From: Moniliophthora roreri
Taxonomy: Eukaryota > Basidiomycota > Agaricomycetes > Agaricales > Marasmiaceae
Length of the DNA: 64,000 bases
Assembly (NCBI GenBank): GCA_001466705.2
Contig: LATX02000211.1
Location: forward strand, 620,001-684,000
Reading direction: 5' to 3'
The position numbers were made by a program, and so were the translations under genes. Every line of letters starts with the position of its first letter. Positions within the stretch are counted from its first letter, which is position 1. The notes under the pieces were generated by a model. That model searched no databases, had not been told where the DNA came from, and was given only the letters and a program-made list of their open reading frames with translations. Below are positions 9,301 through 18,896 of the stretch, piece after piece.

Positions 9301-11184
9301 AGAGCCAGGAATGAGGCTCATCGTGTGGCAACGCCAGGATATAGGTGAAAGACAAATGGGGGCTTGTACGGCAGAGGTTGTGGTAGCAACATGTAAGGAA
9401 GGACTTACAGAGGACGTAGAACCAGAATCATCAGTCACTGTCAGATTCTTTTCATTGACTTCACCAGTAATGACAGCAGCTGTCCTGAGCTGGTTAGCCA
9501 CTGGAGGGGCAGTAGCAGCATGTTGGCTGTGATCAGAGCCAATTGTATTCAATGCAAGAGGGGAAGGGGGGGCAACCTTTGATTTGATGTATCGAGCAGG
9601 TGGGGAATCTTCCACCAATGTGTTGTAGTCTGAACCAAAAGATCTGTCCTCAACACCAACAACAGATGAGGAGGCAATAGGAAGGTACCGAGGAGGGAAA
9701 GATTCACGGCGCTGAACCTGTGCGACATATCCACTAGGCACTGGAACGGCAGCGACGCGAGCACATAATCTATTTGCCAGGGCTGGGAATTCACCCCAGA
9801 AGGCAGTGAAAAATTCATTCCAAGGACAGAGACCCATCACGTTACCTTGTCCAGTGGAGTTGTGGCCATTAGGATGTTTCTAGTAGAAGTCATGAATGAA
9901 ATTGATGTCATGAGTGACATACCCATCACCAGGGGGTGTAGAGCATATGGGTGTCTCTCCTTTATGAGTAGATGTATGTGTCTGGAAGGGCAGTCGACAG
10001 CTGTTACAACCGGAAGTGAAGTTAAGGATAGTGCGCTCTTCTGTTGTCATCTTGGGTGGGAAGGAAGGACATGGCTGGTTCGTGGTGTCCAATGAGAAAG
10101 GGGGCATCCATTGAGATGAGGAACGTGAGTTCATGTCTCTACGAGGAGGAACCCACTGAGGAGTGGCTGCCATGGCAGCTGCAGACTTGCCAATCCCAGC
10201 AACCTCAGTGGATCATTTCAAGTCATGTTGATCCACAGCAGCTATCGCAGCATGGAGCTCACCAAGTCGTGAGTGGTGATCTTCGTCAATCTCGTGCACA
10301 AGGAGAATCCATGCCTGAAGTGAATCCACAGTAGGGTCACCCATATTATTGACAATACAGTGTCCCAACTCTGTAGCTTTACAAGGTTTATCTTCGTTTC
10401 TTGACAGGCAGATTTTAAGATGGTCCGCTATAGAAAGTTAGAGGTGCTGACAAAGGACTGTGTCAGTAAGGAATGGGGTATAGCCACAGAGGTGCATATT
10501 ATTGGTGGAGACAACATTCTCAGCGAATTCCCTGAAGAGGGTGGAATGGTCCTGGGTCATCATGCCGATGGTCTGGGCAAGGTCATAGGCCCACGTATCT
10601 CCAAGGAAGCATTCACGAACGCGGTCAAAAAAGGTGGAGAGGGAGAGAGTGTCAAGTGAGGAAGAATTTGCGAGATACCAGTCTAAGAGCGATGCATTTG
10701 CCAACCAACCAAGATGTAAGTCAGCGGCCAGGTTGACGTCTTTATCGACATCGACATTGGTCTTTCTGGAACAGAGCCAAGCCTTCGCCAATGTCTCGAG
10801 ATGTCTGATGTTGTGGAGCGTGAGCTTTCCAGCCGACAAACGAGGTGGCTCGCAACTACTGGAAGTATTGACTTGAGCTGATCCATTGGAATGCGGTTGA
10901 AGCATGGTCATAATAATAGTCGAGTTGTCATCTAAGCCATCAAAGAATGACAATGGGTCAGGGCATGAGTTTGAGGGCGGTGGTGGCTGTGGAAATACTC
11001 AGGGAGGTCGTTCGGGAGAAGTCAGAACTGACTGCGAGGGTTGTCTAGGGCTGTCCAAGGGCGAGCTAAGGGCGTCCTGGTTGGTAGCCACTGGGTCGTC
11101 AGTCCAGTTGGAGTTCTTTGTTTGACGATGATTTGTAGGTCTAGTAACCGCCAGCATGGTGAACGGTGTGGTAGTGAGAGTCAA
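9301..11184 (-). pseudogene. Gypsy gag region with four in-frame stops
   Basis: The frame is shared with the downstream protease and RT. The first segment (11184 to 10999) is Pro/Ser/Thr-rich and ends in TGA. The second (to 10438) contains the capsid-like helical part with WLANASLLDWY, STFFDRVRECFLG and LGDTWAYDLAQ. After a TAA and a TGA (10213-10215) the frame continues with a possible cysteine motif (CNSCRLPF), a TAG at 9880, and a Ser/Pro-rich linker into the protease. Several upstream start codons are possible, so the exact protein start is uncertain. Confidence 0.7.
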
Positions 11185-11529
11185 GGGAGAGGGAGAGAGA
11201 GCAGGGGTGGGAAGAAAAAGGCAAGAGAGGCTTTTGAGGTGATTCTTATTCGGACTCTTGTTCGGTACCAGTTAATGTCTTGCCTTATACGGTTTTCTCA
11301 AAGGCAATATATTGGGCAATAGTCTTCACTGCAAATGTTATTGGTGTTATAAAGTCTTTGGGCATTTTGTCAAGTTGTCAGGCGTTGTTTATGGCATTGG
11401 GCATTTTTGTCAAATTGTTGGTTGTTATGCGTTAAATGTTCGTTTTTGTTCATCTGAGTGTTACGTTGAAATATGTGTAATGTCTACAAGCGAGAATCCC
11501 AATATGCTATTCTCGAGTTAAAAAAAAAG

Positions 11530-11791
11530 TGGAAACTCGTGCGGTGCATGAGCAACACTAGGAAAAGGAATGAAAGGACTGAAGGTCACACAAGACAAGT
11601 AACTAGCGAAGCGTATGGGATTGTGCTTGTGTGATCGAAGTACAAGGAAAAGAAAAAGAGATGTCATGACTATCTACAGTGGTCATATATATATACCTGT
11701 CAACATATGTGGCGTCATATATATATACCTGTCTACATATGTGGCGGTGCATACCTGTCTACATATGTGGCGGTGCTGCAATATGCTTGCA
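11530..11791 (-). repeat. 5' LTR of the gypsy element (262 bp)
   Basis: This is the right-hand copy, followed by the target duplication CAGTT at 11792-11796. It is 26 bp longer than the left copy because the unit containing ACCTGTCTACATATGTGG occurs one more time. A run of nine A residues (11520-11528) lies directly inside its inner border, so no ordinary tRNA primer site is obvious there. Confidence 0.92.
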
Positions 11792-11796
11792 CAGTT

Positions 11797-13787
11797 TCTC
11801 TCAACAAACCTCATAGCCTTGTCTTCAGTCCTTAGCAGAGGCCTGGACCCCTTGCTGTCTCGTGGACCAGTCCAACTCTCACACTCTAGGTGTACATGGC
11901 ACATCAATGGACATCAGATTTTCTAGTAATGGTCTAGAGCCCACAACTATTTGAAGTTTTGCATCACCTCCATCAGGGCACAATGGTGACAGTTGTATCT
12001 CTGAAGATTTCTGACAAGAAAAGGAGGATGAAGTCACCATGAGCCAACTTGGGGTTACAGCAAGGCGTGAAGTGGACGATTGAGTGACATAATAATGATA
12101 ATGTGAGGGGTACAAAGGAGTAGGATCCTTCATCTTCCTCAGCAGCTCCCAGCACAGTTGCCACTTTGGCTGAATTCTGGATTGCATGCAGAAAGATTGA
12201 TGTATCAGTAGTAATCTATCATGTCTTGAGAGGCATGATTTTCACCTGAGACTTGTAGAATAGAGAGCCCCAGAGAGGATCGTCACGTGTCAGAAAGATG
12301 AACGGCACGTCTGGGTTGAGGGAGTTGTCCATCATCAGATGTCAGATTCATAAAGCAGACTTGTAGCACTATTGATGATACTGAGGAGGGAATTTAGGTT
12401 GTACTGAAGCATGTTCTGAACATTGTCTCCTTTCTGGATGCATCTGCAAGAGAGTGAGCAATTGAACAATACCAAGAGGCTACATCGTCTTTTTGAGAGT
12501 AAGCACAAGGACAATGATGACAGTAACTGTGGAAAGGACCAATTTGCCATTTTTTCCTAATCTTTCAGGCCAGAGATGAACCCAGACCACTATTCAAGTC
12601 AGCCCTTGGGCAGTGCTCTAAGGCAGCACAGAGGAAGATAGATGGGTATATTGAACTTTGGGGATTAGGAATATGTTGTATAGATATGAAACACAGCGTG
12701 AAATGGCAGAATTCTCCACTGGGGAATTGTGAGAATTTCTGACCAAAACTGAGAATCCACAGACAATTCACGACTTCACCTGCTATTATCTTGTGCATTC
12801 TCAAAGTCTACAATTTTCCAGAATAAACCATACATTCCCCAGAATTTGGCGGCCTCTCAATGAAAAGAACTTAGCAAAATTTTGAGTATAAGTGTTACAT
12901 GGGTGTGACATCTGCCCCTTGACCTCTGACATGCTACATTATCATCAAGTGTCATTGATGTAGAGGGCACTGGCCCTGCCCTCTGCACTGACAATACTTG
13001 ATGAAGATGCCTTACTGACATATTTCTCACAGATAGATCTGGAGAGGACTAAAATCACAATTCAACTCCACTTAGTTGGGAAGAATATATGGGCAATAAG
13101 GTGTGTAAACCTATGCTTCCCTCCAGGACTTGTCACTGACCTTAGTACCCAGATCTCACTTGACATTAGTTCTGAATCTATATCACACCCGCAACCCAGA
13201 TGGCTTTCACAACTCATCAAGTCTTAACTCTGATGTGCTGCCAGACCTTGTTCATCAAGTTATCTTTCCACTCTATTCTGCCTTTAAACACACCCTGACT
13301 CTGTTTCATGCAGTCTACAGGAGAACACACTGAAGATGATTGATTGCATGAGCTATATTAGTTGCAGCTGTCAATACATCTAGTCTATTTAGCTACGCAT
13401 CACATGTTCATCAATAATGTCAATATATCTGCATTACTCTCTTTACTATGTCCTTTTCATACATTAATTAGAATAATTATTGCACCCACATGATATGTAG
13501 AGGCAGGTACCAAGCACAAGGAAATTTTCAGGGAATTGTCTGGTTCTTCTGGTCCTGCAGATTCTGGTAGATTCCCAACATATTCTGCAGTGGATTCTCA
13601 GTGTATTCCTGGCAAATTGCATGAAAAAACCATTCAATCACCACTGGTAGTATTCTCAGGGTTTTTTCAGGGAATCCTTGGTTTTTCTCATATTTTCCAC
13701 AGCATTGCTGATCCGTCATTTTGACCATCTTACCCTGTGAAACATGTTATTGCTGATTTCACTTGAGCAATTTCTTATTATTGTGAC
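11797..13787. other. Transposon-flanking sequence with no confident gene
   Basis: A minus-strand segment near 12240-12345 reads NSLNPDVPFIFLTRDD and looks protein-like, and weaker minus-strand frames continue to 11879. I cannot join these into a gene or name the family. The sequence also contains an imperfect hairpin at 12943-13003 and two stretches (about 12700-12850 and 13520-13720) rich in variants of GAATTCTCAG and TTCAGGGAAT. The stretch is probably decayed host or transposon sequence. Its last five bases, 13783-13787 (GTGAC), are a target duplication. Confidence 0.45.
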
Positions 13788-14179
13788 TGTTACAATTTCA
13801 TTACAAACCAAGTATTACGGACACATTTTCTTTCTTTCGTATCAACTGTACTACCATGTGACTATGTTTCTTTCTCTCTCTTTCTATTCCTTTCTATATG
13901 ACTCAGAAACAGCTCCGATGTAATGTTACTAATTGTTCTATACCCTTCCATAACGTTCTAGTACTTACAAACGAGTAGATACATCTTGTGTATTTAAGGA
14001 CTGCCAAACTGGGTCGGAGCTCTTCAGCTTGACCTGGTTAATCTATAGCTTGTGTTAGCAAAGAACGGTGGAACTCAGAACCTCAAAGATCCCTTTGAGC
14101 ATAACTCGAACTTGAACCTTGCCTTGACATTGCTCTGGCTTTGTTAAGCTGTTAGTGTTGCTGCGCAAGTGACATAACA
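13788..14179 (+). repeat. 5' LTR of the short element (392 bp)
   Basis: The repeat matches 16209-16600 at all but ten positions. It contains a TATTTAAGG box near its middle, a possible core promoter, and a CT-rich tract. Nine of the ten differences from the right LTR fall at CpG-derived positions. Confidence 0.93.
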
Positions 14180-14412
14180 TAAGGTCAAGCTGATCATCGC
14201 CAACCCATTGAAGGTTTAGGCATCACCCACCACGACGCCCCCCAGGTCACCGCTAACTGCGGAGGATGAGAAAAAGATCGATAAGAACATCTCTCTAACA
14301 GAACGACTAGCCAAACTAGGGATCAGAATCCTGGGGAACCCTGCATCAACTTCGCGTACAATTATAACCTGCCATCACTGGCAGAGCACTCTCCGACACG
14401 TGAGCAGCTTGC

Positions 14413-14682
14413 TTGAGCAAGAAGAAACGACAGATATCGAAGAACGACCAGTCGAAGAGACACAGAACAACTCAACCCCAGAAACCACCCCCAGACATCA
14501 TAGACGGTCACGAGGAGTTCGAAATAGAAGCCATTATTGGTCATAAGCCGCTGCGGAAGCCTAGACGCTACCTTGTGTCATGGAAAGGCTTCGATTCATC
14601 GCACAACGAATGGAAAACAAAAGAAGAGCTGGAACACGCGATGGACATCTACCTCGACTATATAATCAAGAACAAATTATAG
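14413..14682 (+). CDS. Chromodomain fragment resembling the end of chromovirus integrase
   Basis: The frame reads PPPDIIDGHEEFEIEAIIG, then YLVSWKGFDSSHNEWK and a C-terminal helix (EELEHAMDIYLDYI). This is a chromodomain of the type found at the C-terminus of chromovirus integrases, preceded by the usual proline-rich DIIDGHEEFE linker. No ATG precedes it in frame (the frame opens after a TGA at 14401 and the first plausible start is TTG at 14413), so it is probably a leftover pol 3' end, not a separate gene. A second frame across 14260-14530 is also open and could compete. Confidence 0.65.
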   Translation: MSKKKRQISKNDQSKRHRTTQPQKPPPDIIDGHEEFEIEAIIGHKPLRKPRRYLVSWKGFDSSHNEWKTKEELEHAMDIYLDYIIKNKL

Positions 14683-14684
14683 TG

Positions 14685-15947
14685 ATGCCCCATTCCCCTC
14701 ACATAATGTCGAATGCATCTGCTTCCTCTAGCTCTGGTTCTTACAGCGTCTGCAGCCTCCCCGACACTCCCTCTGGAACTACTTCATTCTCCAATGACAT
14801 CACGTATTCCGGCCCCTTCAATCCCTCTCCCTTCAAGCTCCTTTTCTTGGTCAATACCGGCGGACACAACGATTCCCTTCGAAACATGTCTGTGGGACAG
14901 CCCCACCTACAATACGCCATTGACAGTCTTATACGTCTTCGGGCCCAATGTGTCTCCCTCAATGCGATCATTGAGGAGACAAATGTATACGTGGCTAATT
15001 TGGCATTCAATGCAACTGCCTCCGGGCCAACTCTGTTGATATTGCAGGGACCAATGACGGTACTGCCTTTCCCCACTAATTCTGAAAGAATTGAACGACA
15101 ACTCCCCACCTCTGTGTCTCGACTAGGTCCCCTCGCCTCGGACATTTGCGACACAGATCCAAACAATCCAACATTCTTACGAGCAGCAGCGACGTACCGC
15201 GCCAGGATCAGGGCAGCTGTGGAGCTTGCCCTCGATCAACACGAATTTTGCCCCCGTCATTCCGGAACAGAGCCTGTTCTATCTAGGATGGCTAATCCCG
15301 CCCCCATGGTCCCCAAGCTCGAGCCCCCCACCAACGTTGATTCCATCAAACCCGAACCCGATTCCGATTCCCCCTCCGAACTCCTCTACCCTTCAGATAG
15401 CACCAGTGAGGACTCACCCCCTCTCTATGCCCAGTCCATTGGTGTCGCCTCGGCATCTCCCTCTCTGCCCACCGAACCTCAGCCCGGACCTTCATCAACA
15501 CCCCTTCCAGTGCCCCCCATCAACCCCTTCGATGTCGACAATGAACAACTCGCCCCCTCCACAGTACCTTTCTTGGCAAACAGACAATTCAACCCCACGT
15601 TCGTCAGTATCCAAGACATGGTCAGAGCCAACCCAGGAGTACAGATCGATACTAGAACATTCACCAACGTCTGGGGTGACTGGACCCCGACAAGATACAG
15701 CCCCACCGACTGGAGCTCCACTAGACACGGCCCCTCCAGCTCCAGCTTCAGTATGGGACAACGAGACAGTCTCCAAAACAGCGGAACAGCTCGAGCGGAA
15801 AGCAACCGTGGACGAGGTCTACGAATTTCTCTGTGCCCTGTGTGCAGAGTGGCATACCACCGCGCCTGCAACTGTCCAAGCTACCGTTGCAAGGAGTGCG
15901 GACTATTTGCGCCTGGGCATATTCCTTGGCATTGCAGTCTCCGATGA
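14685..15947 (+). CDS. Gag-like or accessory protein of the short LTR element
   Basis: This 420-residue frame starts at an ATG two bases after the chromodomain stop. Its N-terminal third has a predicted helical part (HLQYAIDSLIRLRAQ), the middle is Pro/Ser-rich and disordered, and the C-terminus has a Cys/His cluster, CPVCRVAYHRACNCPSYRC followed by CKECGLFAPGH. That cluster looks like a zinc-binding nucleic-acid module, as in Gag nucleocapsids, but its spacing is not the classical CX2CX4HX4C knuckle. After the TGA at 15945-15947 the same frame stays open for about 40 codons. A second frame (15226-16161) overlaps the end and is also open. Function is inferred from position only. Confidence 0.55.
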   Translation: MPHSPHIMSNASASSSSGSYSVCSLPDTPSGTTSFSNDITYSGPFNPSPFKLLFLVNTGGHNDSLRNMSVGQPHLQYAIDSLIRLRAQCVSLNAIIEETNVYVANLAFNATASGPTLLILQGPMTVLPFPTNSERIERQLPTSVSRLGPLASDICDTDPNNPTFLRAAATYRARIRAAVELALDQHEFCPRHSGTEPVLSRMANPAPMVPKLEPPTNVDSIKPEPDSDSPSELLYPSDSTSEDSPPLYAQSIGVASASPSLPTEPQPGPSSTPLPVPPINPFDVDNEQLAPSTVPFLANRQFNPTFVSIQDMVRANPGVQIDTRTFTNVWGDWTPTRYSPTDWSSTRHGPSSSSFSMGQRDSLQNSGTARAESNRGRGLRISLCPVCRVAYHRACNCPSYRCKECGLFAPGHIPWHCSLR

Positions 15948-16208
15948 CGGCCGCATCGATTTCCTCAAACGGACAATCCCAGGAGCACACAGCCTCCTAA
16001 CTACAATCTCTATGGGTGTGACTACGACGATGACCTCCACGGAGACAGAGAACAATGAGACCAAAAACAGAACTGAAGTAAGCGACCCCGACGACCTGGT
16101 ACCGATGTTCGTCGGCATCCCAGACCATGCTGCGCAAGAGGTAACGTTACCCGACAGATGAATTGTGCATGTAGTCAGAATGGGATCTGCTACGTAAGGA
16201 CAGGATAG

Positions 16209-16600
16209 TGTTACAATTTCATTACGAACCAAGTATTACGGACGCATTTTCTTTCTTTCGTATCAACTGTACTACCATGTGACTATGTTTCTTTCTCTCT
16301 CTTTCTATTTCTTTCTATATGACTCAGAAACAGCTCCGATGTAATGTTACTAATCGTTCTATACCCTTCCATAACGTTCTAGTACTTACAAACGAGTAGA
16401 TACATCTTGTGTATTTAAGGACTGCCAAACTGGGTCGGAGCTCTTCAGCTTGACCTGGTTAATCTATAGCTTGTGTTAGCAAAGAACGGTGGAACTCAGA
16501 ACCTCAAAGATCCCTTTGAGCGTAACTTGAACTTGAACCTTGCCTTGACATTGCTCCAGCTTTGTTAAGCTGTTAGCGTTGCTGCGCAAGTGACGTAACA
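16209..16600 (+). repeat. 3' LTR of the short element (392 bp)
   Basis: The right-hand copy ends GTAACA at 16600 and is followed by the target duplication GTGAC (16601-16605). It keeps CG at most of the sites where the left copy has TG or CA. Confidence 0.93.
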
Positions 16601-16605
16601 GTGAC

Positions 16606-18896
16606 AGCAGGATCCACCTATTCATATCTGCTCCAGGCACTAATCTTCCTAACATCCTTTCTGTCATTAGTCTTGAATACCAGACTGATGATACAATCTG
16701 ACAATCACAAGTGATGTGGTTGTATGTAGTACTTTCTTTAGTGGGGCGCATGGCTCTAGGTTTTGATTCCCATGGATAGAGAATACTCCCATGGCCTCTG
16801 CCTCTATTCCATGCCTCAGATATCTCCAGATGTATCAGTAAGGGCACAATGACTTCCCCTGACCCGTTGCAGTAATAAGTGAAAGTCTATTTCCAGCCAG
16901 AACAGCTGGGATGTGCCCTAGTTGATGTTCCCGGAGGCCACTAGGCTAGTGTTTGATGCAACGTTCAACAATCAGCTTGAGAGCATCTCTACCAGTGATG
17001 TTGGTCCAAATAGGATTAGAAGACATAATGGAGGTATCAATCTGTTTATTCGAGAGTATATGGTATTGGCATTAGTATATTATGGTTTGGGAACAAGAGA
17101 TGTGACGTGGCACCTGCAAAATTTTGGCTGGGGAGCCGTGGGACAATTCTCTATGCGTGGGAACTAAATCCTAGCGCGCCCAGCAAAGAAAAAAATCAGA
17201 CTATTCCGTCATAGAGTACAGAACTCAGCCTACGCAAGAAATCTTCGTTGTGCGAGGTTCGATCAGCGTAAATCTTGTTCCATTCCCGAGATGCTTGCCG
17301 CCGACCAAGTACAAGTTCATCAATAGAGGGTTGTGGAGAAGGAAGATATCAACCTGTTGAAGAGTTTTGTACTCCAGGTATGAGACGCATCGATTGGAAG
17401 ATTTTCCGTGTTCATCAATAAAACTGGGGTGATACGATAGCTTACTTGGATCTCCTTGGGAACGCCAATGTACATGCTGCACGCACCAAGTGCCCCGTCT
17501 CAACTCCCAGCACTTGATCTATAACACTTGAATGGATTAGATCCATACGCTGTACGCCTGCTGCACAAGGTGCACATCATGGCATTAGATCTCGTTCCCT
17601 TCAATCGAGTTGGTTTGGAGGTCATGTCTGGCTATTAATACATGCTTATACAGGGATCGCAACGGGAAACAAGCGTACGTTGTCTGTTGAGGCCTGATGA
17701 CTTCGGTGATCGGTGAGCGGCCTAAACCGTAATGTATCTTTCTGTTCTCATTCATTAACAGGCAAAGTCTGATGAGAAGTGTTGATGGGGTCGAAATGTA
17801 CCTCCAGTCTATTGAGGTGCAAAGGGGAGACCATCGATTCCCATGAAACTAACGAGTGAAGATCCTACTGGTGAACAGCCTACTGGTGAACAGCCAATAG
17901 CCCCTGGCGAAGATTCCGACATTCTGATGTGATAGCAGAGTCCTATCAGCTACATCAAGAATGAACTTCACAGATCACAAGAAGAAACTAGCAGTGGACT
18001 GTCTGGGGGTAGGAGGCATTACTGTGGTACGCAAGTATTCCGACTCCACATGTATTACGCGATTGAAACACCAATCCGATACAGTGATATGAATATTTTT
18101 CCAAAAGACCTGTACGACTCGGTGTCGGACTGATCTTCTTGATATCCTCGTTCGTGCTCAACTCCAAGGGCTGGGGCATTGCATACATGTGTCGAGATAA
18201 GGTTCTGCCTATCATCTTGGCTATAATGCGGACGGAGATGTACATCTGACGCGAATCATTACAGTTCGTGTCAGCTGTGTACCTCTATCTGCCCGGTGTT
18301 CCCAGCTGCAGACGTCTGAGTATACAACATTAATGTTACTTGCCAAAGCCGATCAAGAAAAACAAAGGTTCTCTTTGTCTCTAGGTGGTGGTCATCGTGC
18401 ACAGAAGGCGGTTACCCTGGGTAGTTCGGGGTCTTTCACAAGTTAGCTGAATTTTTTGTTCAAAGGCACTGAATAGTGAGATAACTCATCAGTTGCGTTG
18501 ACACCGTGATCTATCAATCTGCGATACCGGTACTGGCGATACACTCCTAGGCCCTCCTCTTTCCGCACTTTCATCTCACCCACCACGTATAAGGAACACT
18601 GCCTCAAAGAGTACGGGGGGATGATCACTTAGATGGGAATTCAGTGACGCTGATCAGCTTCCTTTGTCGTGATATCAAGATTGCTTAAATGGTCGACCTT
18701 TGACAACTCATTGACGACGACAGCCGAATTGATTCCTCATCCCCATTTTCAGCGAGACCTTACTCGTGGCATCGTTCAAAGGCGTCTTGTCCTCTGGCGC
18801 ATTTTCAAAGCCTCTTTCTTTCGCCTTCATCGCTGAATCCACTTGGGCTGGACTAACCACGAACTTCGAACTGGAAATATTCGGTCAAGATACATA
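16606..18896. other. Gene-poor debris between the transposon region and the DUF6534 gene
   Basis: I find no gene that can be supported here. Short protein-like stretches occur on the minus strand at 16606-16847 and 17225-17503 and on the plus strand at 16922-17167, but none has a recognisable motif or a clean exon chain. A 15-bp unit, CCTACTGGTGAACAG, occurs twice in tandem at about 17865-17895. The stretch 18660-18896 is the presumptive upstream region of the DUF6534 gene. Confidence 0.45.

Larger units (their letters stand above)
5718..11791 (-). mobile_element. Ty3/gypsy LTR retrotransposon, full length but degenerate
   Basis: The element is bounded by two similar terminal repeats and flanked by CAGTT at 5713-5717 and 11792-11796. 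It reads on the minus strand, so the right LTR is the 5' LTR. In element orientation the LTR begins TGCAAGCATATTG and ends GAGTTTCCA. The order gag, protease, reverse transcriptase, RNase H, integrase, chromodomain is that of a chromovirus-type Ty3/gypsy element. Gag through RT lie in one reading frame, so the ancestor probably had a single gag-pol ORF. That frame now has TGA stops at 10999, 10213, 9244 and 8578, TAA at 10438 and TAG at 9880; a further TGA at 6134 precedes the chromodomain. RNase H and integrase also carry internal deletions. Confidence 0.92.
13788..16600 (+). mobile_element. Short LTR retrotransposon (2.8 kb), non-autonomous
   Basis: Two 392-bp LTRs of equal length enclose about 2.0 kb and are flanked by GTGAC at 13783-13787 and 16601-16605. 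The LTRs begin TGTTAC and end ATAACA or GTAACA. A purine-rich run (AAGGACAGGATAG, 16196-16208) sits just before the right LTR, which sets the direction as plus. The interior encodes a chromodomain close to the 5' LTR and a separate ORF with a cysteine-rich end. No protease, RT, RNase H or integrase core is present, so movement would need enzymes from another element. The interior is rich in CG dinucleotides, unlike most of the sequence to its left, which suggests a younger insertion. Confidence 0.92.
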
